From contig NZ_JARNTW010000003.1 in the NCBI RefSeq assembly GCF_029433105.1, positions 496,001 to 560,000 of the forward strand: a DNA stretch of 64,000 nucleotides, given 5' to 3'. The first letter of the stretch is position 1. Every line of letters starts with the position of its first letter. This document shows positions 44,102 to 52,794 of this stretch, piece after piece. Origin of the DNA: Runella sp. MFBS21 (GTDB lineage Bacteria > Bacteroidota > Bacteroidia > Cytophagales > Spirosomataceae). The position numbers and the translations under genes are program-made. The notes beneath the pieces were generated by a model. That model made no database searches and had not been told where the DNA came from. It worked only from the letters and a program-made list of their open reading frames with translations.

Positions 44102-45922
44102 ATGAAAAATCTTCTTAAAGCCAATATTTGGCTCTTTTTTTATTTATTGGCACTCTTAACCACCGCCCAACCATCCCCCAAACTAAAACCTTATATGAAT
44201 TCACCGCAATCTGACAAAATTGTTGTATATCAAATCTACACTCGCCTTTTTGGCAATCTCAATAGCACCAACAAATTTTACGGCTCTCGCGACGAAAATG
44301 GGGTCGGCAAATTCAATGACATTACCTCCACGGCTCTTCAAGAACTCAAAAAATTTGGCATCACTCACGCATGGTATACAGGCGTAATCGAACATGCCAC
44401 CATGACCGATTATTCGGCATATGGTATTCCTAAAGACAATCCATATGTAGTGAAAGGAATCGCGGGTTCACCTTACGCAATCAAAGATTATTACGACGTA
44501 GACCCTGACTTAGCAGTAGATGTGCGTCATCGGATGGCCGAGTTTGAAGCACTCATCAAACGCTCGCACGAAGCTGATTTAAAAGTCATCATTGATTTTG
44601 TCCCCAATCACGTGGCTCGTCAATACAAGTCGGATATGAAACCTGATAGCGTAAAAGACTTTGGTCAGGAAGACCATGAAAATGAAGCCTTTCATCCCCA
44701 AAACAATTTTTATTACCTTCCTCATCGGAAATTTATTGTTCCTGACAACGTTCCGATTCCTCCTCGTATTTCCACTTTCCCGTATGAAGAGTTTCCGGCA
44801 AAAGCTACGGGAAATGATGTTTTTTCGGCCAAACCTAGTATCAATGATTGGTTTGAAACAATCAAGCTCAACTACGGTGTCGATTATCTCAATGGACGCG
44901 CTCGACACTTTGAGCCTACTCCTAGCACTTGGCTCAAGATGCGTGACATTCTACTGTATTGGGCCGCCAAAGGTGTAGACGGATTCCGTTGTGATATGGC
45001 CGAAATGGTACCGTTTGAGTTTTGGGGTTGGGTGATTCCCGAAGTCAAAAAAGTGTATCCAAATACCGTGTTCATTGCCGAAATCTACAACCCAGCCGAA
45101 TATCGCAGTTACCTCTTCAATGGTAAATTTGACTATTTATACGATAAAGTGGGGCTATATGACTCCCTACGCCGCCTCATGGAAGGCCACGGCCACACGG
45201 GCGATATTACACGCGTCTGGCAACAAGAATCAGGAGATTTTGCAAATCGAATGCTACGCTTTTTGGAAAATCATGACGAGCAACGCATTGCCTCTAACTA
45301 TTTTGCCAAAAATCCTTTTTATGCCATCCCTGCGATGGTAGTTTCGGCTACGCTTCATGGAGGCCCTTTGATGTTGTATTTTGGCCAAGAAGTGGGGGTA
45401 AATCCTACGTTAGCCGAAGGGTTTTCGGGCGAAGATGGTCGTACTACCATGTTTGATTATTGGGGTGTACCCGAATTTCAAGCCTGGGTAAACGAAGGTA
45501 AATTTGACGGTGGTAAGCTCAACGATGATCAGAAAAAACTACGGCAGTTTTATGCCGACTTACTACATCTTGTCCATTCAAGCGAAGCGATTCAAAAAGG
45601 ACATTTTTATGACTTGCAATACGCCAACAGCGGTGGCCAAAGTAGCGGATACAACGACGCCAAGATGTATACCTATCTTCGTCATACTGACCAACAAAAA
45701 CTCCTGATTGTCTGCAATTTTGATTTATATAACGGCACTCAAACCTCTATCAATATCCCTGCTCACGCCTGGGAAACTATGGGATTGTCGGCGCAAGGAA
45801 AATATACTTTAAACGAGATATTCCTTTATCCCCAAACCATAAATATCAATGCTAATGAAGGCATTCCTCTTTCAATAAATGCCAATAGCGTGCGCATTTT
45901 TGAAATTATACCAGTCAAATAA
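44102..45922 (+). CDS. Secreted alpha-amylase family hydrolase (GH13)
   Basis: 606 residues; signal peptide ending near LTTAQ. (beta/alpha)8 barrel with the four GH13 regions: VIIDFVPNHV (region I), GVDGFRCDMAEM with nucleophile Asp298, FIAEIYNPAEYRS with acid/base Glu327, and FLENHDEQRIAS with Asp392. The N-terminal IVYQIYTRLFGNLN is also usual. A C-terminal beta domain follows. It probably acts on alpha-glucans in the periplasm or at the surface. No SusD-type partner is adjacent. Confidence 0.95.
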   Translation: MKNLLKANIWLFFYLLALLTTAQPSPKLKPYMNSPQSDKIVVYQIYTRLFGNLNSTNKFYGSRDENGVGKFNDITSTALQELKKFGITHAWYTGVIEHATMTDYSAYGIPKDNPYVVKGIAGSPYAIKDYYDVDPDLAVDVRHRMAEFEALIKRSHEADLKVIIDFVPNHVARQYKSDMKPDSVKDFGQEDHENEAFHPQNNFYYLPHRKFIVPDNVPIPPRISTFPYEEFPAKATGNDVFSAKPSINDWFETIKLNYGVDYLNGRARHFEPTPSTWLKMRDILLYWAAKGVDGFRCDMAEMVPFEFWGWVIPEVKKVYPNTVFIAEIYNPAEYRSYLFNGKFDYLYDKVGLYDSLRRLMEGHGHTGDITRVWQQESGDFANRMLRFLENHDEQRIASNYFAKNPFYAIPAMVVSATLHGGPLMLYFGQEVGVNPTLAEGFSGEDGRTTMFDYWGVPEFQAWVNEGKFDGGKLNDDQKKLRQFYADLLHLVHSSEAIQKGHFYDLQYANSGGQSSGYNDAKMYTYLRHTDQQKLLIVCNFDLYNGTQTSINIPAHAWETMGLSAQGKYTLNEIFLYPQTININANEGIPLSINANSVRIFEIIPVK

Positions 45923-45939
45923 ATAACCTCCTTTGAATT

Positions 45940-45962
45940 GCTGCGGCTGTGCTAGCCGCAGC
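45940..45962. terminator. GC-rich stem-loop after the amylase gene
   Basis: Perfect 9-bp arms GCTGCGGCT / AGCCGCAGC with a 5-nt loop, starting 18 bp after the stop. There is no T tract, so it may stabilise the mRNA 3' end rather than terminate by itself. Confidence 0.5.
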
Positions 45963-46179
45963 AGAACCCTTGTAAAAACGTCAATTTTCTTCCTAAATTC
46001 TTGTTCTTTAACTTTTATTTTTTCAAAAATTCGCATTTTTTTTTGACGAAACTTTATTTTTCTTCTATTTGCGAATAAGGTCTACTCTCCTTATGAAAGG
46101 GAATCATTATCTACTTTACAAGGATTTGTTAGACAACAATTACATTTTTTAACCTCTACAAAAAATTTCATTATCACTC

Positions 46180-46962
46180 ATGAAAAATGTTTTATTAAAA
46201 ATTATTCTTTTTTGTAAAAGACCCGGAATCATCAACCGTTTAATTTTCTTTGGAGGAGCTTTAATTGCTCTTTTTTCCTTTTTTATCCCCGACGTCAAGT
46301 TTGGACTTACGATGAAAAATCCACCTAAGCTATCTATAGAACAGATAAAAAAAACACCAATCGATGACCTGCCTCGGTATATTATCGTGACGGATTCGAA
46401 GGTCTTGCAATCAGAAAGAAAATTTGGGCTTGAAGCCCTAGGCGATTCATTAGTAAGTACATTGAGCGAAGATCAAAAACAAAGTCTAGGTGAATCTTTG
46501 AATATTTCGAGTTATGGCTATGTAACAGAACAAAAAATTAAAAAGAGAGATACCACCCTCTCTGCGATATATTACCCAGTATATTCTATTGCAGAAGCCA
46601 AAACCACCCAAACTGCTAATGCGCTTGAGTGCTATGTCGTCATCAAAGATACACATGTCACACCGGCGGAATTAGAAAATGATAAATATTTCACTAACGC
46701 TACTTTTTCGATTCAAGGCCGATTTGACGGAACCACTATAGATAGTGAGACACTTAATTTATTGGAAGAAAGTGGGTATCATGCTAATAAAAATGCCATT
46801 ATCCTCACCAAAGGAAATACCCCGATGTCGTTGGTCAATGCAATTGTTCTTTCAATATTAGCAGCTTTAATCGCAATCATTGTTTTTCTAAGCTTCTTAT
46901 CTAGTAGCTTTTTGTATAAAATTTTTGGTGTCGAGCAAGATGTCATCAAAGTAAACGAATAA
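46180..46962 (+). CDS. Two-TM membrane protein of unknown function
   Basis: 260 residues. One N-terminal helix (IINRLIFFGGALIALFSFFIPDV, about 19-41) and one near the C-terminus (AIVLSILAALIAIIVFLSFLSSSFLY), with a middle domain of about 170 residues (PRYIIVTDSKVLQSERKFGLEALGD..., YYPVYSIAEAKTTQTANALECYVVIKDTHVTPAELEN...) between them. I recognise no family. The strand-rich middle would be extracytoplasmic. It has its own downstream terminator and an AT-rich upstream region, and looks monocistronic. Confidence 0.65.
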   Translation: MKNVLLKIILFCKRPGIINRLIFFGGALIALFSFFIPDVKFGLTMKNPPKLSIEQIKKTPIDDLPRYIIVTDSKVLQSERKFGLEALGDSLVSTLSEDQKQSLGESLNISSYGYVTEQKIKKRDTTLSAIYYPVYSIAEAKTTQTANALECYVVIKDTHVTPAELENDKYFTNATFSIQGRFDGTTIDSETLNLLEESGYHANKNAIILTKGNTPMSLVNAIVLSILAALIAIIVFLSFLSSSFLYKIFGVEQDVIKVNE

Positions 46963-47328
46963 TATTGCTTGGGCGAGGACTTGGGCCTTAGATATCTTAT
47001 GGCAAGGGCTTCAGACTTTTATGACAATTTGTGTTAATTATTGATTTATTTCACTGGGGCAATTGAGCTCCATTTAGAAACAAATCCTTTGCATTTAATA
47101 ATCTATGTTTCACCTCTATCTTGCTTGAAGCGAGATAGAGGTTTTTTTGTGCAAAACTGTTTCCTTTCATTTTCCAGTTTTTCATAATACAATTTTATCT
47201 CTTCGATTTCAAAATATTCATTTTTCTTCCTTTTAATAACGAAGAAAGCCTAAATTTACGCAGTTATAGTACTTTGAATACTATTTTAATTAAAAATAGC
47301 TATTGACTTATTTTAGTTTCGCTTTCTA
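46963..47328. other. Intergenic region, 366 bp
   Basis: Holds the terminator at 47113-47148 and must hold the AraC-type regulator promoter; TAGTTTCG at 47315-47322 is a one-mismatch candidate -7 element. Otherwise AT-rich with no coding signal. Confidence 0.5.
47113..47148 (+). terminator. Intrinsic terminator after the two-TM protein gene
   Basis: 9-bp perfect stem CCTCTATCT / AGATAGAGG, extended by imperfect inner pairing, then TTTTTTT. It lies 150 bp after the stop, so the transcript has a long 3' tail. Confidence 0.85.
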
Positions 47329-48201
47329 ATGAGCAACATTTATCATGAGATAACACCCCTGACCGACAACGATTGCTTCATGGTATTTACCCGGATAAAA
47401 GACAGATTTGACTTTCCGCTTCATTATCACGAAGAATACGAACTCAATTTTATCGAAGGAGGGCAAGGCGCTAGAAGAATCGTGGGTGACAACATCGAGA
47501 CTATTTCTCATTTGGAACTAGTGCTGGTAGGTTCCAACATTCCGCACGGGTGGTTTATGCACGAATGCGTCAGTAGCGAAATTCACGAAACGACGATTCA
47601 GTTTCACCGCGATCTTTTTGACGATAAATTCTTAAAACGCAATCAGCTAAGTTTCATCCGAACCATGCTCGAACGCTCCGCCCGTGGTATTTCGTTTCCT
47701 GTGGAAACTATTCAAAGCATCAAACCTCGACTTCTTGCCCTCCAACAAAAAAGCGGATTCGATTCGGTAATGGATTTGATGTCTCTGCTACATGAATTAT
47801 CACTTTCGCGTCACGTCCAAATCCTCACAAGTTCTTCTTTTGTCAACGAAAACACCGCCTACAACAGCCGTCGTATCGAAAAAGCTTTTGAGTTTATGAA
47901 AGCCAATTATGAAAAAGACATTTCGCTCGAAGACATGTCCAAGATAGTTAACATGACAGAAGTAGGCTTTAGTAGATTTATGCGAAAACGAACCGGAAAA
48001 ACATTTATTGATAGCCTCAATGGTATTCGCTTGGGTCATGCTTCTCGACTGCTTATTGATACCACTCTTACTATTTCGGAGGTTTCGTTTAGGTGTGGGT
48101 TCAACAACCTCTCTTATTTTAATCGTATCTTTAAGAAAAAGCATAAGTGTACTCCTAAAGAATTTCGCGAGAATTATTCGGGCACGCGTACTTTTGTTTA
48201 A
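47329..48201 (+). CDS. AraC-family transcriptional regulator
   Basis: 290 residues. N-terminal cupin sensor (FDFPLHYHEEYELNFIEGGQGARRIVGDNIE, ... ELVLVGSNIPHGWF). C-terminal double helix-turn-helix: RRIEKAFEFMKANYEKDISLEDMSKIVNMTEVGFSRFMRKRTGKTFIDSLNGIRLGHASRLLIDTTLTISEVSFRCGFNNLSYFNRIFKKKHKCTPKEF. Cupin-type AraC regulators usually sense sugars. The only close neighbour is an S9 peptidase gene starting 35 bp downstream. Confidence 0.94.
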   Translation: MSNIYHEITPLTDNDCFMVFTRIKDRFDFPLHYHEEYELNFIEGGQGARRIVGDNIETISHLELVLVGSNIPHGWFMHECVSSEIHETTIQFHRDLFDDKFLKRNQLSFIRTMLERSARGISFPVETIQSIKPRLLALQQKSGFDSVMDLMSLLHELSLSRHVQILTSSSFVNENTAYNSRRIEKAFEFMKANYEKDISLEDMSKIVNMTEVGFSRFMRKRTGKTFIDSLNGIRLGHASRLLIDTTLTISEVSFRCGFNNLSYFNRIFKKKHKCTPKEFRENYSGTRTFV

Positions 48202-48235
48202 AAATAGCTTTATCAATCTTCTAAAAACAGTCGAT

Positions 48236-50143
48236 ATGTATTCCAAAAAACTTTCTTTTTTGTTGTTTTTGGCCGTCAGTATAGTGGCAGAAGCTCAAAC
48301 CTCCCTTACGCCCGAACAGCTCTGGAAGCTAGGAAGGGTAAATGGGCGAGGTATTTCAAGGGATAGTAAATATGTGGTTTATAGCGTTAGTACACCCAAT
48401 ATCGAGACCGACAAAAGCAGCAGTAAAACTTATATCATTCCAATCAATGGTGGTAGACCAACTGAAATCAAAAACGCTGATAGTCTGCTTACTAACACCA
48501 AAATATCGCCTGATGGCAAATACAAAATCAGTAGCGAAGAAGTAAAGATTAAGAAAATAAGCGGTAGTGATTTTTATCCTGACCTACCCAAAAGCAATGT
48601 CCTCATTTATGACCAACTCAATTATCGGCACTGGGACGAGTGGGAAGACGGGAAATTTGGACACGTAATGCTTACTCCCATCAACGGAGGCCCTGCCAAA
48701 GATCTCATGCAAGGAGAGCCGTATGACTGTCCTCAAAAACCATTTGGGGGTGAGGAGGATTTTGTATGGAGTACTGATGGTAAAAAAATAGTGTATGTGG
48801 CTAAGAAAAAATTTGGTACACCTTATGCCATTAGCACCAATACCGACTTGTATGCTTATGATATTGCGACCGGAACCACCACCAATCTCACTGAAGAAAA
48901 CAAAGGCTACGATATCAACCCTACTTTCAATCAGCATGGGCAAATGGCGTGGCTACAAATGAAACGAGACGGATATGAATCTGACAAACAAGACCTTATC
49001 GTAAGCAATGGCACTACCAAAATGAACCTCACAGCGCAACGGGACGATATTCATGTCGAAAGCTATACTTGGAGTGAAGATGGGCGTAGCCTCTTTTTTA
49101 TCGCGCCTACCAATGGTACATTGCAATTATTCAAAGTGACTTATCCGGGTCTCACTAAAATGATGCCGATGATTTCGCAGATTACCAAAGGTGACTTCGA
49201 CGTTAGTGCTATCGTAGGCCAAAGTGGTAATACCCTCATCGTGAGCCGTAGTGATATGAACCACGCTGCCGAACTCTATAACGTCAATCTTACGGATGGG
49301 CAATTGACCCAACTTACCCATGTCAACGACGACACCTACTCCAAACTAAGTATGTGCAAAACCGAACGTCGTTTTGTCAAAACCGTTGATGGCAAAAACA
49401 TGCTAGTATGGGTAATTTATCCACCCAATTTTGACCCTAAACAAAAATATCCCGCTTTGCTTTATTGTCAGGGTGGTCCCCAAAGCCCTCTTACGCAATT
49501 TTACTCTTTCCGTTGGAATTTTCAACTAATGGCTTCGCAAGGGTATATTGTGGTGGCTCCCAATCGACGTGGAATGCCAGGCCACGGTACGCGTTGGAAT
49601 GAACAAATCAGCAAAGACCACGGGGGTATCGTGATGCAAGATTATCTGAGTGCTATCGACAATGTAAGTAAAGAAGTTTTTGTTGATAAAAATCGCTTAG
49701 GATGCGTGGGCGCAAGCTATGGAGGCTATTCGGCATTTATGCTGGCAGGAATGCATCAAAAACGTTTCAAGACTTTTATCGCCCACGATGGCATCTTTGA
49801 TTTTCGCTCTATGTATGGAAGCACCGAAGAAGTATGGTTTCCGGATTGGGATTATGGAGGGGCTTATTGGGATACAAAAAACCTAGCTGCCCAAAAATCT
49901 TACCGCGAATTTTCTCCTAGCAATTTTGTGGCGAAATGGGATACTCCTATTTTGATTTTTCAAGGAGGCAAAGACTATCGCGTACCACTCGAACAAAGCC
50001 TACAAGCTTTCCAAGCCGCCCAACTCAGAGGTATTAAGAGCCGACTTGTGGTATTGCCTGACGAAAATCACTGGGTACTGCACGCTCAAAATGCGCAGGT
50101 TTGGCAACGTGAATTTTTCAAGTGGCTTAAAGAAACATTGTAA
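48236..50143 (+). CDS. Secreted S9-family prolyl-oligopeptidase-type peptidase
   Basis: 635 residues from ATG 48236 (MYSKKLSFLLFLAVSIVAEA|Q); the frame is open upstream only because it overlaps the araC gene. An N-terminal beta-propeller (about 25-380) precedes an alpha/beta hydrolase domain with triad Ser494 (GASYGGYSAFMLAG), Asp580 (GGKDYRVPLEQS) and His612 (ENHWVL). The GGPQSPLTQFYSFRWNFQ segment forms the oxyanion region. Probably trims peptides in the periplasm. It lies directly downstream of the AraC regulator and may be co-transcribed. Confidence 0.95.
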   Translation: MYSKKLSFLLFLAVSIVAEAQTSLTPEQLWKLGRVNGRGISRDSKYVVYSVSTPNIETDKSSSKTYIIPINGGRPTEIKNADSLLTNTKISPDGKYKISSEEVKIKKISGSDFYPDLPKSNVLIYDQLNYRHWDEWEDGKFGHVMLTPINGGPAKDLMQGEPYDCPQKPFGGEEDFVWSTDGKKIVYVAKKKFGTPYAISTNTDLYAYDIATGTTTNLTEENKGYDINPTFNQHGQMAWLQMKRDGYESDKQDLIVSNGTTKMNLTAQRDDIHVESYTWSEDGRSLFFIAPTNGTLQLFKVTYPGLTKMMPMISQITKGDFDVSAIVGQSGNTLIVSRSDMNHAAELYNVNLTDGQLTQLTHVNDDTYSKLSMCKTERRFVKTVDGKNMLVWVIYPPNFDPKQKYPALLYCQGGPQSPLTQFYSFRWNFQLMASQGYIVVAPNRRGMPGHGTRWNEQISKDHGGIVMQDYLSAIDNVSKEVFVDKNRLGCVGASYGGYSAFMLAGMHQKRFKTFIAHDGIFDFRSMYGSTEEVWFPDWDYGGAYWDTKNLAAQKSYREFSPSNFVAKWDTPILIFQGGKDYRVPLEQSLQAFQAAQLRGIKSRLVVLPDENHWVLHAQNAQVWQREFFKWLKETL

Positions 50144-50167
50144 TTCTCGTTCTAATAATAAAAAAGA

Positions 50168-50200
50168 AGACCTTCCAAGTTTTGAAAACTTGGAAGGTCT
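50168..50200. repeat. Palindromic intergenic repeat acting as bidirectional terminator
   Basis: Perfect 16-bp arms AGACCTTCCAAGTTTT / AAAACTTGGAAGGTCT around a single G, flanked by A5 on the left and CTAAAAAATTTTAT on the right. It lies between convergent genes. The arms resemble those at 57229-57281 and 62954-62982. Confidence 0.85.
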
Positions 50201-50240
50201 CTAAAAAATTTTATCTCACTCTAGAATGCTACAGGAATTA

Positions 50241-50474
50241 CTACATTTTCGGATATTTTTCTTTCAAAGGTCTTAACAAATACTCCAAACCATTGAGTTT
50301 GATTTCGTACATAGTAGCAAGCAAAACGCCCAATTTTCCCTGTGGAAAGCCATTTTTATAAAACCATACTAAATACGGCTCAGGCAAATCGCACAACAAC
50401 ACGCCTTTGTACTTGCCAAATGGCATCGGTATCTTCACCAATTCTTCCAGTAATTGAGGATTGAAATCACTCAT
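50241..50474 (-). CDS. DUF3820 family protein
   Basis: 77 residues from ATG 50474; the longer frame begins with TTG. The DUF3820 pattern is complete: MPFGKYKGVLLCDLPEPYLVWFYKNGFPQGKLGVLLATMYEIKLNGLEYLLRPL. Members are small putative quorum-sensing-regulated or nuclease-associated proteins of unknown activity, often beside exonuclease domains. It follows the acylase gene by 13 bp on the same strand. Confidence 0.9.
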   Translation of the reverse strand: MSDFNPQLLEELVKIPMPFGKYKGVLLCDLPEPYLVWFYKNGFPQGKLGVLLATMYEIKLNGLEYLLRPLKEKYPKM

Positions 50475-50486
50475 TTTTATCAAAGT

Positions 50487-52667
50487 TTATTGTCCTGGGT
50501 GATAAGTACGTTCTGCATTTTTCAGAACATCTTCTTTGTAAAACAAGACTTCTTTAAATTTCCCTTTGGCATACATTTCACCTTGGTCGTTGAAGTGTTT
50601 TGAAGCAGGGTCGCTACTTTCTCCACCTGCCAACAATGACTTAGCTTTGATACGTGGACCAAACTCTATCGCACAAATAAAACTATTTCCACTCACTCCG
50701 TAGCGTTTTTGCGTACCAGCATACGGACGACTATTGTAAGAAGGAAGCATGCCCCACATAGCGGAAGCAAAACCTACCGGAATACTCGGCTGATTGTCGT
50801 CGTATTTGCTCTGAATATCTCCCGTCAATCTTTGAAAACGATTGATTTCGCCCCAAGGCATATTCCATTTTCCAAAGCGCGTTTTGAGTTCACTAAGGGT
50901 GGTAACAAAAGGCGTAATCAACTGAGAAGGCGTAGCCGATGCCGCAAAACGTTTGGTATTTTGTACTTGATCGGCTTCGCCTTCATTGATATACAACCGC
51001 ATGATAGTGGGAGTCAATTTTTGCGCCCATTCGATAGCCAGAGTTGCCGCTATGGATTGCTCAGAAGTATGATAATCCCACGTTCTTAATATATCCATCG
51101 GCGCAGCCAACTGCGCATACAGCGAATCTGTCGGTTTTACACTTTGGTCAAAAGCTTTTACAAGGGATGGTACCAACACCTCAAAAGCCGACAAATAAGT
51201 ATCATAGCCCGCTTCAATGACTTTGTCGAGAGTATAACCCGACCCCGCACTCAATACGCGCACCGCATTTACGCCTCGGAAGTTTTCACCGTCAGGAGCC
51301 ATATAGGCTGGATAATCAGATTTTTTGGGGCTATTTTCGCCGGCGGCAGTATAAGGCGTCGAATTGCAATTTTGTAACCATCCGTTGGCAGGATTATAAA
51401 GATGCACCGTCTCATCAACCGAATGCAGCCCTTTCCATTCGGTAGCAGCCACACTTCCGTCCATCACTTTCGACCAGTTCATGCTTTTGTCGCGTACAGG
51501 TACGTAGTTTCCGTGCCAATAGGCGATATTTCCTTTATTATCAGCAAAAACCGTACTGTTGGAAGTATTGGCTTTCAAGTCCATTACTTTTTTGTAGTCC
51601 TCAAATCCTTTTGCTTTGGTGCGTTGCCAGCTTTGTATCAAGCTCGTCATAGAGCGATTAAACGAACGTAAGCTTACCCATTTGCCATCTCTTTTGGCCA
51701 TAATCGGCCCATGGTGCGTATAGTATGTTGTAAAAGTTTTAGACTTCAAGGCCGTTCCGTCTAAGTATTTGATTGTGATTTGCTTTTCCGTAACAGGCTT
51801 TAGCTTCTGCTCGTATTCATAAAAAAACGTATTGCCTTTTTTAACCACTTTTTCGGCATACATATCTGCTACATCTACATTACAAGAGGTGTGCATCCAA
51901 CCACAATACTTGTTAAAACCCTGATAAACAAAAAATTGCCCCCATGTCACCGCTCCATAAGCATGCAATCCTTCTTCACTGACTACTTGTACCTCAGGAC
52001 GAAAATAAAACGTAACATGTGGATTGATGTACAAGATGGCATTGCCTGAGGCTGTTTTGGAAGGTGCAAACGCAAATCCATTAGAACCTGTTTGATACTC
52101 TGGGTCTTTGGGTTCGGGAATCGCTGCCGTAGCCTCACCCGAATAAAAATTTTTGAGTTCGGCCACTGTCAAGTCAGCTGTACTGATAGCTCCAATACTT
52201 CCGTCGGTCCAAAGTAATGGATACCAAGGTTGAAATTTTGTCAAAAGACGAGGTTTCACTTTTGGATTTTTGTACAAAAAGTAGTTGATACCATCGGCGT
52301 AAGCATTCAATAGTTTTTTGAGCCAAGGAGCCGCTTTTTGGTAGTCTGCTATCGCTTCAGTAGTATCGATAAGAAGCTTGATTTGTAAATCATTGTACAG
52401 GTCCTTTTCTCCATTTAGCTCCGAGAGTCGGCCTAATTTTTCGATATAGTTAAGTTCTACCCGTTTAAAATCATCTTCACATTGAGCATACAAAAGACCA
52501 AAAACCGCGTCGGCATCACTTTTGCCATAAATATGCGGAATCCCCCAATTATCACGCACAATAGTGACCCGATTGGCTTGTTGTTGGTAGCGAGTGAGTT
52601 CAGCGGTAGTAAAAAGCTGCCCCCATACAAAAGTCGGTAGGAGACATAGCAAGAAGAATTGTTTCAT
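50487..52667 (-). CDS. Penicillin-acylase-family Ntn hydrolase (possible acyl-homoserine-lactone acylase)
   Basis: 726 residues from ATG 52667; signal peptide MKQFFLLCLLPTFVWG|Q. Made as a precursor and self-cleaved: the alpha chain is about residues 17-194 and the beta chain begins at nucleophile Ser195 (YQTG|SNGFAFAPSKTASGNAILYINPH). RDNWGIPHIYGKSDADAVFGLLYAQCEDDFKRVE at the N-terminus and TWGQFFVYQGFNKYCGWMHTSCNVDVADMYAEKV are family hallmarks. Homologues cleave penicillins, aculeacin or N-acyl-homoserine lactones; the substrate is not readable from sequence. Periplasmic. Confidence 0.93.
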   Translation of the reverse strand: MKQFFLLCLLPTFVWGQLFTTAELTRYQQQANRVTIVRDNWGIPHIYGKSDADAVFGLLYAQCEDDFKRVELNYIEKLGRLSELNGEKDLYNDLQIKLLIDTTEAIADYQKAAPWLKKLLNAYADGINYFLYKNPKVKPRLLTKFQPWYPLLWTDGSIGAISTADLTVAELKNFYSGEATAAIPEPKDPEYQTGSNGFAFAPSKTASGNAILYINPHVTFYFRPEVQVVSEEGLHAYGAVTWGQFFVYQGFNKYCGWMHTSCNVDVADMYAEKVVKKGNTFFYEYEQKLKPVTEKQITIKYLDGTALKSKTFTTYYTHHGPIMAKRDGKWVSLRSFNRSMTSLIQSWQRTKAKGFEDYKKVMDLKANTSNSTVFADNKGNIAYWHGNYVPVRDKSMNWSKVMDGSVAATEWKGLHSVDETVHLYNPANGWLQNCNSTPYTAAGENSPKKSDYPAYMAPDGENFRGVNAVRVLSAGSGYTLDKVIEAGYDTYLSAFEVLVPSLVKAFDQSVKPTDSLYAQLAAPMDILRTWDYHTSEQSIAATLAIEWAQKLTPTIMRLYINEGEADQVQNTKRFAASATPSQLITPFVTTLSELKTRFGKWNMPWGEINRFQRLTGDIQSKYDDNQPSIPVGFASAMWGMLPSYNSRPYAGTQKRYGVSGNSFICAIEFGPRIKAKSLLAGGESSDPASKHFNDQGEMYAKGKFKEVLFYKEDVLKNAERTYHPGQ

Positions 52668-52794
52668 AGGTAGAAAAAAGGATGAGGATGTTTGTAGATG
52701 AATAATTCTTAATGATTGCCACAATTATTTGTAGCTTTAGCAAACTTATTAATTACGTTGCCAAGCTCAAAACTAAATTTCAACTCATTTTAGT

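Noticed and set aside
48008-48235. Upstream extension of the S9 peptidase frame to 48008
   Set aside because: It overlaps the araC gene in another frame, and the signal peptide begins at ATG 48236.
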